From Kitasatospora griseola (GTDB lineage Bacteria; Actinomycetota; Actinomycetes; Streptomycetales; Streptomycetaceae), in the NCBI RefSeq assembly GCF_014648555.1, contig NZ_BMRI01000004.1, positions 122,190-175,180 of the forward strand: 52,991 nucleotides of DNA, written 5' to 3'. Shown here in pieces: positions 19,006 through 27,169 of the stretch (position 1 is its first letter; each line of letters opens with the position of its first letter). The notes under the pieces were generated by a model. It had not been told where the DNA came from, did not search any database, and worked only from the letters and a program-made list of their open reading frames with translations. A program made the position numbers and the translations under genes.

Positions 19006-19400
19006 ACCACGAGGGGACGCTGGTCCTCGACTCCGAAGGGCTGTCCAAGCTGCTCGCCGATCACTCGGGCGTGGCCGCCATGGTCGAACAGGCCCGGGCC
19101 CGAGGCATGGAAGTGGTGATCAGCGCCCTGACGATCATCGAGGCGGTCCACGAGCGGTCCAACCAGGCTCGACTGGGCTGGCTGCTGTCCGGCCTGCGCA
19201 TCGCCCCGGTCGGCGACGAGGAGGCGAAGGCGGCGTCGGCGCTCCTGCTGGCCGCCGGCCTGCACGGCCACAAGTACGCGATCGACGCCGTCGTGGCCGA
19301 ACTCGCCCTGCGCCAGCAGCGACCCGTGGTGGTGCTGACGTCGGACATCGACGATCTCACCAAGCTCTGCGGGGGCCGGGTCCGGCTGATTCCGGTGTAG
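18987..19400 (+). CDS. vapC: PIN-domain ribonuclease toxin (VapC-like)
   Basis: The 137-residue PIN-domain protein has all acidic metal-site positions: D15 (LVLDSEGL), E52 (TIIEAVHE), D100 (KYAIDAVVAEL) and D120 (LTSDIDDL). VapC toxins cleave tRNA or rRNA at defined sites when the antitoxin is lost. The start overlaps the antitoxin 3' end by 19 bp, so translation is probably coupled. The convergent IclR gene ends only 3 bp downstream. The target RNA is unknown. Confidence 0.88.
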   Translation: MARRKLNHEGTLVLDSEGLSKLLADHSGVAAMVEQARARGMEVVISALTIIEAVHERSNQARLGWLLSGLRIAPVGDEEAKAASALLLAAGLHGHKYAIDAVVAELALRQQRPVVVLTSDIDDLTKLCGGRVRLIPV

Positions 19401-19403
19401 TTG

Positions 19404-20213
19404 TCAGCGGGTGGAGCCCATCGTTCGGGAGACGCGGGCGGCGGTGGCGGCGACCACCGGGCCGAGTTCGCGGGCGCGGGCGGCGGTGATGCGGGAGGTG
19501 AGGGCGGAGGTGGAGATCGCGCCGATGACGGTGTTGTTGTGGTCGAAGACGGGGGCGGCGATGCAGCGGACCTCGGGTTCGTTCTCGCGGTCGTCGACGG
19601 CGTAGCCGCGGGTGCGGATGCGGGTGAGTTCGGTGCGCAGGGCGGCGGCCGAGGTCAGGGTGCGGGGGGTGATCGCGGGGAGGCCGTGGGAGACCACGGT
19701 GGCGAAGGCGTCCTCGGGCATCCAGGCGAGCATGGCCTTGCCGACGGCGGTGCAGTACATGGGGGCGCGGCTGCCGATCCGGGAGGCCATCCGGACGGCG
19801 GTCTCGTTCTCGACCTTGTCGACGTAGACCACGTACGGCGCGTCGGGGACGCACAGGTGGACGGTGCCGCCGACCTCGCGCATCAGGTGGTGGGCCTCCT
19901 CGGAGGCGGCGGTGCGCAGGTCGAGGGTGGCCAGGTAGGCCTGGCCGAGCTGGAGGGCGCCGGGGCCGAGCCGGAAGTGGCCGGTGTCGCGGTCGCGGGC
20001 CAGCAGCTGGGCGTCGACCAGGGGCGCGGCGAGCCGCAGCACGGTGGACTTCGACATGCCGAGGCCTTCGGCGAGCGCGGTGAGGCTGAGGTCCGTCCCG
20101 GCCGCGGCGTGGTCGCGGACGTGTTCGAGCACCGCCAGGGCCCGGCGCAGCGACGCGGACTGGTTGCGTTCCGGTCGGTCGACGGGCCGGCTGTCGGCGG
20201 CGGTGCTGGTCAT
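19404..20213 (-). CDS. IclR-family transcriptional regulator
   Basis: The 269-residue product has an N-terminal winged helix (LRRALAVLEHVRDHAAAGTDLSLTALAEGLGMSKSTVLRLAAPL) and an IclR effector domain (VDKVENETAVRMASRIGSRAPMYCTAVGKAMLAWMPED, then GYAVDDRENEPEVRCIAAPVFD). The ATG at 20213 gives the family-typical start. It is divergent from the sugar-binding lipoprotein gene at 20412, with an IclR-like palindrome in between, so it very likely regulates that ABC importer in response to a sugar or sugar metabolite. Confidence 0.93.
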   Translation of the reverse strand: MTSTAADSRPVDRPERNQSASLRRALAVLEHVRDHAAAGTDLSLTALAEGLGMSKSTVLRLAAPLVDAQLLARDRDTGHFRLGPGALQLGQAYLATLDLRTAASEEAHHLMREVGGTVHLCVPDAPYVVYVDKVENETAVRMASRIGSRAPMYCTAVGKAMLAWMPEDAFATVVSHGLPAITPRTLTSAAALRTELTRIRTRGYAVDDRENEPEVRCIAAPVFDHNNTVIGAISTSALTSRITAARARELGPVVAATAARVSRTMGSTR

Positions 20214-20266
20214 GGGGTGTGACGCTACGGCGCGTCGGGGCGTGGTGCCAGTTCCGCAGCACATCG

Positions 20267-20281
20267 TTTTGCAGTGCAGAA
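20267..20281. promoter_or_regulatory. IclR-type operator candidate
   Basis: TTTTGCAGTGCAGAA is an almost perfect inverted repeat about a central G (TTYTGCA-N-TGCARAA), with one mismatch between arms. It lies between the divergent IclR gene and the sugar-binding-protein promoter, about 17 bp upstream of that promoter's -35 box. Confidence 0.5.
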
Positions 20282-20297
20282 CTTTCGCGCTCTGCTC

Positions 20298-20327
20298 TTG
20301 TCGGCGCGCCCGGCGGCTTTCTAATGT
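20298..20327 (+). promoter_or_regulatory. Sigma-70-like promoter of the sugar ABC importer
   Basis: TTGTCG (20298-20303) and TAATGT (20322-20327) are separated by 18 bp, about 85 bp upstream of the TTG start of the binding lipoprotein. The IclR-type palindrome sits directly upstream. Confidence 0.45.
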
Positions 20328-20411
20328 CCCGCTCACACCGATCCCCCACCGCATGTCCGAGTTTTCTCCGGATCGTGCAGGTACATCCCGCTTTTCGGCG
20401 AGGAGATGACG

Positions 20412-21716
20412 TTGAGCATGAAGAAGCTGGCCCGTGGTGCCGCCCTTGCCGTGCTGGCGGGCACCGTGGCGACGGCCTGCGCGCCGGGCACCGCCAAGAC
20501 CGCCTCGTCGGAGGACAAGCAGACCGGCACCGTGAAGGTGTGGCTGTACGACGAGGCGAACCGGGCGCCGAAGGAGCAGGTGGTGGCGCAGGCCGTCGCC
20601 GACTTCAAGGCGAAGCACGCGGGCGTGGACGTGCAGGTGTCGTACATTCCGACGGACGCCGGTCCGCGCGCGGAGAAGATGAAGGGCGCGTTCAACGATC
20701 CGTCCTCCGCGCCGGACGTGGTGGAGTTCGGCAACACCGACCTGTTCGGCTACACCGCGTCGGGCGGCCTCGCCGACATCACCTCCGACCTGGCGAACTG
20801 GGAGGAGGGCAAGGACCTGCCGCAGGACCTGAAGGACACCGCGGTGGTGGACGGCAAGACGTACGGCCTGCCGTGGTGGCTGGGCGTGCGCGCGCTGTAC
20901 TACCGCACCGACGTGTTCACCGAGCTGGGCCTGGCCGCGCCGACCAGCTACGCGGAGCTGAAGTCGGCGGCGGAGAAGGTCCGTTCGGCGCACGGCGACA
21001 TGCTGGGCATCGCGGTCGGCGGCAAGTACACCTTCGGCGCGCTGCCGTTCGTCTGGGCGAACGGCGGCGACCTGGCGACGGCGAACGGCTCGGCGTACAC
21101 CTCGGCGCTCGACTCGGAGAAGTCGCAGGCGGGCGTGAAGGCGTACACCGACCTGTTCACGGACGGGATCTGTCCGGCGCAGCAGTGCGCCGACCTGACC
21201 GGCGGCAAGACGGTGGAGTCGTTCGCAGCCGGCAAGGCCGGCATGGCGATCCTGCCGAACTCCTCGCGCAGCGCGGTGGAGGCGGGCGCCGCCAAGGGCA
21301 AGTACGCGATCGTCCCGCTGCCCGGCGCCGAGGCCGGGAAGATCGCGCCGGCCTTCTCCGGCGGCAACGACCTGGGCGTCATGAAGTCCACCCAGCACCG
21401 CAGCCTGGCCGTCGACTTCATCAAGGAACTGGCTTCCAAGAAGAACCAGTTGGCACTGTTCGACGCGATGGGCAACCTGCCGACGCTGACTTCGGCGCGG
21501 GCCGAGGTGGTGCAGAAGCAGCCGTGGCTGAAGCCGTTCACCGACACCATCGAGGCGGGCACCAAGTTCGTCCCGAAGGACGCCGCCTGGGCGAAGATCG
21601 ACGCCCAGAACGTGGTGCCGACGATGCTGCAGAAGGTCATCACCGGCAAGGCCGACGTGGCTGCCGCGACCAAGGAGGCGGCGGCCGCGATGAACACCTC
21701 GTTCAGCGGCAAGTAG
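20412..21716 (+). CDS. Extracellular sugar-binding lipoprotein of an ABC importer
   Basis: The product is 434 residues from a TTG at 20412. AGGAG at 20401-20405 lies 6 bases from that TTG, whereas the ATG at 20406 directly abuts AGGAG and the ATG at 20418 is 12 bases away, so TTG is the best-spaced start. The N-terminus MKKLARGAALAVLAGTVATAC is a lipoprotein signal with cysteine in the lipobox. The mature part has the group 1 solute-binding fold (GTVKVWLYDE, DAGPRAEKMKGAFNDPSSAPDVVEFGNTD, YGLPWWLGVRALYYRTD). It captures a sugar or oligosaccharide and delivers it to the two following permeases. The ATPase is not encoded here; streptomycete sugar importers often share MsiK. Confidence 0.9.
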   Translation: MSMKKLARGAALAVLAGTVATACAPGTAKTASSEDKQTGTVKVWLYDEANRAPKEQVVAQAVADFKAKHAGVDVQVSYIPTDAGPRAEKMKGAFNDPSSAPDVVEFGNTDLFGYTASGGLADITSDLANWEEGKDLPQDLKDTAVVDGKTYGLPWWLGVRALYYRTDVFTELGLAAPTSYAELKSAAEKVRSAHGDMLGIAVGGKYTFGALPFVWANGGDLATANGSAYTSALDSEKSQAGVKAYTDLFTDGICPAQQCADLTGGKTVESFAAGKAGMAILPNSSRSAVEAGAAKGKYAIVPLPGAEAGKIAPAFSGGNDLGVMKSTQHRSLAVDFIKELASKKNQLALFDAMGNLPTLTSARAEVVQKQPWLKPFTDTIEAGTKFVPKDAAWAKIDAQNVVPTMLQKVITGKADVAAATKEAAAAMNTSFSGK

Positions 21717-21750
21717 CCGTCAACCTGTAGACGAGAAGCGGAAGTTGTCG

Positions 21751-22725
21751 ATGCCTGCCACGACCGTCACCGCCCGGGCGGACCACGGGGACTCCCCGGT
21801 CCGCTCGGCGGGCGGCGCCCCCGCGAAGGGTCGCCGCCGATCCGGGCCGCTCGCCCGGATCCCCGTCCCGCTGTGGCTGCTGCTGCCGGCCGCGCTGGTG
21901 CTGATCCCGCTGTTCGGCTATCCGCTGTACCAGCTGGGCCTGCTGTCGGTGCTCAAGTTCGGGCAGCCGCAGGCCTCCGGCGGGGTGCCGACCGAGTTCG
22001 TCGGACTGTCGAACTACACCGACGTGCTGGGCGATTCGCAGTTCTGGTCGGTGCTCGGCCAGACCCTGGCGTTCGCCGCGTTCTGCGTCGTCGCCACCCT
22101 GGTGGTCGGCGCGGTCTGCGCGGTGCTGCTGACCCGGGTCGGCAAGTGGCCGCGGCTGCTGCTGATGTTCGGCGCGCTCGGTGCGTGGGCCGCGCCCGCG
22201 ATGACCGGCTCCACGGTGTGGATGTTCCTGCTGGACACCAACTCCGGCCTGGTCAACGAGATCCTCGGCACCCAGGGCCACAACTGGATGTACGACAAGT
22301 GGTCGGCGTTCGCGATGGTCGCCGTGGTCGTGGTCTGGCACAGCTTCCCGTTCGTGATGATCACCCTCTACGCGGGCATCCAGGCCATCCCGGACTCGAT
22401 CCTGGAGGCCGCCCGCCTGGACGGCGCCGGCACCGCCACGATCTTCCGCCGGATCATGCTGCCGATGCTGCGGCCGCTGCTGGTGATCGTGGTGATCCAG
22501 TCGATCATCTGGGACTTCAAGGTCTTCACCCAGATCTACGTGATGACCGGGGGCGGCGGCATCGCCGGTCAGAACCTCGTCCTCAACGTGTACGCCTACC
22601 AGAAGGCCTTCGTCGCGGAGAACTACAGCCTCGGCGCGGCCATCGGCGTCCTGATGACGCTGATCCTGCTGGCCGTCACCGCCGTGTACATCCGCAGCCT
22701 GCGCCGCTCCGGGGAGGAACTGTGA
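21751..22725 (+). CDS. Sugar ABC transporter permease (first)
   Basis: The 324-residue product has about six transmembrane segments (first at IPVPLWLLLPAALVLIPLFGY) and the MalF-type EAA loop EAARLDGAGTATIFRRIMLP, which contacts the shared ATPase. GCGGAAG lies 8 bases before the ATG at 21751; an upstream in-frame TTG at 21745 is the alternative. The 3' end overlaps the next permease (GTGA), so the two are translationally coupled. Confidence 0.93.
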   Translation: MPATTVTARADHGDSPVRSAGGAPAKGRRRSGPLARIPVPLWLLLPAALVLIPLFGYPLYQLGLLSVLKFGQPQASGGVPTEFVGLSNYTDVLGDSQFWSVLGQTLAFAAFCVVATLVVGAVCAVLLTRVGKWPRLLLMFGALGAWAAPAMTGSTVWMFLLDTNSGLVNEILGTQGHNWMYDKWSAFAMVAVVVVWHSFPFVMITLYAGIQAIPDSILEAARLDGAGTATIFRRIMLPMLRPLLVIVVIQSIIWDFKVFTQIYVMTGGGGIAGQNLVLNVYAYQKAFVAENYSLGAAIGVLMTLILLAVTAVYIRSLRRSGEEL

Positions 22726-23570
22726 AGCGCGACAGTCGCGTTCTGAGGCAGGGCGCGAACGTGGTGGCGATCGTGCTCGCCCTGCTGACCGTCTTCCCGC
22801 TGTACTGGATGGTGCTCTCGGCACTGAAGCCGAAGGGCGAGATCACCTCCGCCCACCCGCGCCCGTGGACGTTCGCCCCGACGCTCGACAACTTCCGCAA
22901 CGCGCTGGGGGTTTCGGGCTTCGGCCGGTACTTCCTGAACAGCCTGGCGGTCGCCGTGGTCGTGGTGGTGGTCTCCGCCGCGATCGCCTTCCTGGCGGCG
23001 GTGGCGCTGTCCCGGTTCAAGTTCCGGTTCCGGACGACCATTCTGATCATGTTCCTGGTCGCCCAGATGGTGCCCGTCGAGGCGCTCACCATCCCGCTTT
23101 TCTTCCTGGTCCGCGACATCGGCACGGTCGCCCCCGGCTTCGGCCTGTCCTCGCTGGGCGCGCTGATGCTGGTCAACCTGGCGTTCTCGCTGCCGTTCGC
23201 GGTCTGGATGCTGCGCGGCTTCGTCGCCGCCGTCCCCGAGTCGCTGGAGGAGGCCGCCCGGATCGACGGCGCCAGCCGCTTCACCATCCTGTGGCGCATC
23301 CTCTTCCCGCTGGTCGCGCCCGGCCTGGCAGCGACCAGCGTGTTCTCGTTCATCACCGCCTGGAACGACTTCGTGTTCGCCAAGACGCTGATCCTGGACA
23401 CCGACCACCAGACGCTGCCTGCGGCCCTGATGGTGTTCTTCAAGCCGGACGAGAACGACTGGGGAGGCATCATGGCCGCCTCCACCCTGATGACCGTCCC
23501 GGTGCTGATCTTCTTCGTCCTGGTCCAGCGACACATGGTGTCCGGACTCGGCGGCGCCGTGAAGGACTGA
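22722..23570 (+). CDS. Sugar ABC transporter permease (second)
   Basis: The 282-residue MalG-type permease has the EAA loop EEAARIDGASRFTILWRILFP and about six membrane segments (VVAIVLALLTVFPLYWMVL at the start, then VAVVVVVVSAAIAFLAAVAL). The GTG at 22722 overlaps the preceding stop codon by 2 bases, and GGGGAGGAAC provides the ribosome site inside the upstream gene. It completes the membrane part of the IclR-linked importer. The 3' end lies 8 bp from the convergent EPSP-synthase-like gene. Confidence 0.93.
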   Translation: MKRDSRVLRQGANVVAIVLALLTVFPLYWMVLSALKPKGEITSAHPRPWTFAPTLDNFRNALGVSGFGRYFLNSLAVAVVVVVVSAAIAFLAAVALSRFKFRFRTTILIMFLVAQMVPVEALTIPLFFLVRDIGTVAPGFGLSSLGALMLVNLAFSLPFAVWMLRGFVAAVPESLEEAARIDGASRFTILWRILFPLVAPGLAATSVFSFITAWNDFVFAKTLILDTDHQTLPAALMVFFKPDENDWGGIMAASTLMTVPVLIFFVLVQRHMVSGLGGAVKD

Positions 23571-23578
23571 CCTGTCGG

Positions 23579-24799
23579 CTACCCGGCCCAGGCGGCGAAC
23601 GCCTCGTGGAAGCCCGGGAAGGTCTTGCGCACGCACCCGGGGTCGTCGAACGCGATCCCGGGCGTGCGCAGCCCCGTGACGGCGAACGACATGACGATCC
23701 GGTGGTCGCCGCGGGTGGCGATCTCCGCCGCCCTCGGCGCCCCGGGCCGGATCTCGATCCAGTCCCGCCCCGTCGCCACGTCGACGCCCAGCCGCCGCAG
23801 GTTCTCGGCGCAGGCGTCCAGCCGGTCGCACTCCTTGACCCGGGTGTTGTACACGTCCTCGATCCGCACCGGCCCCGACGCGAACGGCGCGATCGCGGCG
23901 AGGGTCGGCATGGTGTCGGAGATGTCCCGCATGTTGACGGTCCCCCCGGTGAGCTCCCCGCCCTTGACGGTGGCCGCGTCCGCCCCGATCTCCACCTTCG
24001 CGCCCAGCCGCTCCAGCACCTCGACGAACCGCAGGTCGCCCTGGAGGGCGCCGCGCCCGAGCCCGTCGACGGTCACCTCACGACCCGTCACCGCGGCCGC
24101 CGCGAAGAAGTACGACGCCGTGGACGCGTCCGGCTCGATCGCGTACCGGGTCGCCGTGTAGCCGCCGGGCGGCACGCTGAAGAGGTCGCCCTCGCGCTCG
24201 ACCTCGACGCCGAAGCTGCGCATCATCGCGAGCGTGATCTCCACGTACGGGGCGGAGACCAGGTCGGTGACCCGGATCCGCAGCCCGCTCCGGGTCAGCG
24301 GGCCGAGCAGCAGCAACGCCGTCAGGTACTGCGAGGACAGGCCGGCGTCCAGCGTCACCTCGCCGCCCGCCACGCCGCCCGTCCGCACGCTCAACGGGTG
24401 GTGGCCCTCCTCCCCGTGGCACTCCACCTCGACGCCCAGCTCCCGCAGCGCCGTCGTCAACGGCCCGAGCGGCCGCCGCCGCATCTGCGCCGAAGCGTCG
24501 AAATGGAACGTCCCCCGGCCCGCCGCGGCCAGCGCCGGCAGGAACCGCGCCGTCGTCGCCCCGTCCCGGCAGAACACCCGCGCCCCGTCCGCCCCCGGCC
24601 CCTGCGGCCGCCCGTCGATCCGCCACTCCCCCGCCTCCCGCGCCACCTCGTACCCCAGCGCGAGCAGGCCCTCGGCGAACCCCTCCGTGTCGTCCGAGAC
24701 CAGCGGCCGCACCAGCGTGGTGGCGCCCTCCGCCGCCGCTGCCAGGAACAGCGCACGCGCGGTGACCGACTTCGAACCGGGGATCTCGACGACACTCAC
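23579..24799 (-). CDS. aroA: 3-phosphoshikimate 1-carboxyvinyltransferase-family enzyme (second-type AroA)
   Basis: The 406-residue product starts at GTG 24799 (GGTGGAG at good spacing); it aligns with EPSP synthases from EIPGSKSVTARALFLAAAAEG (PEP/shikimate loop, K10) to GDHRIVMSFAVTGL. The usual LGNAGTAMR loop reads CRDGATTARFLPAL, and RRPLGPLTTALRELG replaces the RRP segment; catalytic residues in DRL...GDHR are kept. This version resembles the divergent EPSPS paralogue found in some Streptomyces beside the housekeeping AroA. It may make chorismate precursors for a secondary pathway, or act on a related phosphate. The gene stands alone, convergent with the importer operon. Confidence 0.85.
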   Translation of the reverse strand: MSVVEIPGSKSVTARALFLAAAAEGATTLVRPLVSDDTEGFAEGLLALGYEVAREAGEWRIDGRPQGPGADGARVFCRDGATTARFLPALAAAGRGTFHFDASAQMRRRPLGPLTTALRELGVEVECHGEEGHHPLSVRTGGVAGGEVTLDAGLSSQYLTALLLLGPLTRSGLRIRVTDLVSAPYVEITLAMMRSFGVEVEREGDLFSVPPGGYTATRYAIEPDASTASYFFAAAAVTGREVTVDGLGRGALQGDLRFVEVLERLGAKVEIGADAATVKGGELTGGTVNMRDISDTMPTLAAIAPFASGPVRIEDVYNTRVKECDRLDACAENLRRLGVDVATGRDWIEIRPGAPRAAEIATRGDHRIVMSFAVTGLRTPGIAFDDPGCVRKTFPGFHEAFAAWAG

Positions 24800-24902
24800 G
24801 GGAGCCACTCCACCACGACGACAACAGGGCAGCCCCGATCCTGCCCTGCCGCGGCTGTGCGAGACGGATCGTCCCACCCCTCGGACAGCCGCGAGGCGCG
24901 GG

Positions 24903-25955
24903 CTACGAGTCGGTGTCCCAGTTGCACTTGGACGACAGCATCTTCCGCAGGATCGTGTCGCTGCTCCCGGTGAGCACGGGGCGCCAAGTCTCCAGGTCCC
25001 AGGTCGGGCCGCCGAAGTGGCCGCCGCTGGTGTTGGGGTAGGAGAACTCCGCGTGGCACATCAGCTGTTGGAAGGTCGAGTTCTGCTCGGCCTGGGTGGC
25101 GCCGGGGAACATCCGCGTGTTGGACCACACCTGCCGCCAGTCCTCGTTCAGGTCACTGGCGGCGTCGTCGGTTCCCAGGACGGTCTTGAACGCGGCGGCC
25201 GTCGGGGTGACGTGGACGGACGTCAGACGGCTGTCGGACCAGTTGACGTAGACCTCGGTCCTGACCACCCACTTGGTGTTGGTGGTCCCGCCGTAGCCGA
25301 TGCACGCGCTCTGGCAGGCCTCGAAGGCGTCGGCCTGGCCGCCGCTCCACAGCAGGTACTTGCCGGACTGGAAGTCCTGGCGGACGCCGTTGTTGTCGTC
25401 GACGTTGCCGCCGACGTGTCCGGCGTTGTACTCGTCGCTGGTGGGGTAGCCGTACGTCCCCGTCTCGTAGCCGTACTGGCCCCACCACCAGCCGATGTTG
25501 CCGTGCACCGCGTGCGCCCCGGTGCCGGGCGACCAGTAGACCGTGGCGTTCTGGAACTGCTGGCGGACGCCGATCCCGTCGGGGTTGCGCAGCTCGTCGG
25601 TGAGCGGGTAGCCCATGTAGCCGCCCTCCCAGCCGTGTTGGGCCCATTCCTGGCCGACGAGTCCCCACACGGCGTGCGCCCCGGTGCCGGGGCTCCAGTA
25701 GATCGAGCCGTTGTCGAAGACCTGACGGCGGCCCACTCCGTCGGGAAGGCCGAGTTCGTCGCTGGTGGGGCAGCCGAGGGCCTGCCGCACGCCGGGCGTC
25801 CGGGTGTACTCGGTCCAGATGGCGCCGTCCACCGAGTGGGAGCCGCAGAAGACTTCCGCGGCCGCGGGGCCGGCCTGGACGCCCACCAGCAGGGAGGCGC
25901 CGGCCGCGCAGGCGGCGAGGGAGGCGAGGAACCGGGAAGCTGCTCGTCCGTTCAT
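24903..25955 (-). CDS. Secreted LGFP-repeat protein with C-terminal DUF2599-like domain
   Basis: The 350-residue product starts with a signal peptide (MNGRAASRFLASLAACAAGASLL, cleavage after a late AEV/FCG). It then has several LGFP-type repeats, recognisable from the shared FDNGSIYWSPGTGAHAV and FQNATVYWSPGTGAHAV units and the L/Y-G-x-P-T/L-S/T-DE turns (GCPTSDE, GYPLTDE, GYPTSDE). LGFP repeats occur on mycobacterial and corynebacterial envelope proteins such as MspA-linked and mycolyltransferase-associated factors. The C-terminal about 130 residues (SVHVTPT, FQQLMCHAEF, WDLETWRP) fit DUF2599. Two cysteines in that part could form a disulfide. It probably sits on or leaves the cell surface. 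No regulator is adjacent. Confidence 0.85.
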   Translation of the reverse strand: MNGRAASRFLASLAACAAGASLLVGVQAGPAAAEVFCGSHSVDGAIWTEYTRTPGVRQALGCPTSDELGLPDGVGRRQVFDNGSIYWSPGTGAHAVWGLVGQEWAQHGWEGGYMGYPLTDELRNPDGIGVRQQFQNATVYWSPGTGAHAVHGNIGWWWGQYGYETGTYGYPTSDEYNAGHVGGNVDDNNGVRQDFQSGKYLLWSGGQADAFEACQSACIGYGGTTNTKWVVRTEVYVNWSDSRLTSVHVTPTAAAFKTVLGTDDAASDLNEDWRQVWSNTRMFPGATQAEQNSTFQQLMCHAEFSYPNTSGGHFGGPTWDLETWRPVLTGSSDTILRKMLSSKCNWDTDS

Positions 25956-26027
25956 GACCAGCAGTATCGGGGAGCGCGGCCGGTGCGGGCTGCACCATAA
26001 AGCGCCAAAGTTCGCGTACCACGCAGA

Positions 26028-26062
26028 AGGCCCCACCGGCCCTTTCCGGGGCGGCGGGGCCT
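26028..26062 (-). terminator. Terminator-like hairpin after the hydroxyacid dehydrogenase
   Basis: An inverted repeat AGGCCCC (26028-26034) with GGGGCCT (26056-26062) flanks a GC-rich inner stem with a TTTC loop, located just past the stop of the leftward sugar-uptake operon (26075). No T-run follows, as is common in this GC range. Confidence 0.6.
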
Positions 26063-26074
26063 CGCTCGGCACGG

Positions 26075-27130
26075 CTACGCGGTGCGGGCGATCTCCTCGC
26101 GGGTGACCGGGTGTGCGAACGGCAACCCCTCGACGTAGCGGGCGAGTTCGTCGGCCGCGGCGGCGGCCATCCGGTGGAGTTCGCCGCCGAGGGAGCCCGC
26201 GATGTGGGGGGTGAGGAGGACGTTGGGCAGGTCGTAGAGCGGGGAGTCGGCGGGGAGCGTCTCGGGGACGGTGACGTCGAGCACGGCGTGGATGCGGCCG
26301 GTGACCAGCTCGGCGGTGAGGGCGTCCTGGTCGATCAGGGAGCCGCGGGAGGTGTTGATCAGGGTCGCGCCGTCCGGCAGCAGGGCGATCCGGCGGGCGT
26401 CCACCAGGTGCCTGGTCTCCGGGAGTTCGGGAGCGTGCACGCTCAACACGTCGGAGCGGGTGCACAGTTCGTCCATCGAGACCGACTCCGCGCCCATCGC
26501 GGCAGCCTGATCGGCCGTCACGTAGGGGTCGTGGAGCAGGAGTTCGAAGTCGTACGGGGCGAGCAGCTCCAGGACCCGGCGTCCGATCCGGGAGGCGCCG
26601 ACGATGCCGACGGTGCGCCGGTAGTTGCCGACCTCCGCGTACCCGGCCTGCCAGTCGTGCGGGGCCCGCCGGGCGCGGTAGTCGGCGGCCAGCCGGAGCA
26701 CCGGCTTGTTGCTGAACAGCACGGCGGCGACGGTGAATTCGGCGACCGGCAGGGCGTTCGCGTAGGCGGCGGAGGTGATGCCGAGGCCGCGGTCCCAGCA
26801 GGCGTCGGTGATGTGGTGCTTGACCGAGCCGGCCGCGTGCAGGACGGCGCGGAGCTCGGGCGCGGCGGCCAGGACGGCGTCGGTGAGCGGGGGGCAGCCC
26901 CAGCTGCTGATGATCACCTCGGCGGAGGCGAGGGCGGCCGCACCCTCCGGGGAGGAGAAGTCGTCGATGACCAACTCCGGGTCGAGGTCGGCGAGTTCGA
27001 CCATCCGGGCCATGGTGTCGGCGGAGATCAGCCGGGCGGCGAGGTCGCGGTGCATGGCGAGCAGGGCGCGCGGGCGGGTCCGGACAGCGGCGGCGGAGGG
27101 CGGTGCCTCGACGGGCGCGGAGTTGGGCAT
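26075..27130 (-). CDS. D-2-hydroxyacid dehydrogenase-family protein
   Basis: The 351-residue enzyme has a Rossmann NAD site GIVGASRIGRRVLELL at about 175-190 and the catalytic triad R252 (INTSRGS), E280 (DVTVPE) and H299 (TPHIAGS). The substrate-binding N-terminal domain (AHVIISSWGCPPL, AAGSVKHHITDACWDRG) is complete. It should interconvert 2-hydroxy and 2-keto acids with NAD(P)H. As the last gene of the operon with sugar-binding lipoprotein and permeases (39 bp from the second permease), it may reduce a keto acid made from an imported sugar acid. Confidence 0.92.
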   Translation of the reverse strand: MPNSAPVEAPPSAAAVRTRPRALLAMHRDLAARLISADTMARMVELADLDPELVIDDFSSPEGAAALASAEVIISSWGCPPLTDAVLAAAPELRAVLHAAGSVKHHITDACWDRGLGITSAAYANALPVAEFTVAAVLFSNKPVLRLAADYRARRAPHDWQAGYAEVGNYRRTVGIVGASRIGRRVLELLAPYDFELLLHDPYVTADQAAAMGAESVSMDELCTRSDVLSVHAPELPETRHLVDARRIALLPDGATLINTSRGSLIDQDALTAELVTGRIHAVLDVTVPETLPADSPLYDLPNVLLTPHIAGSLGGELHRMAAAAADELARYVEGLPFAHPVTREEIARTA

Positions 27131-27169
27131 GGCGGGGCTCCCCAGAAGGCGCAGTGGAAACGGAGGTGG

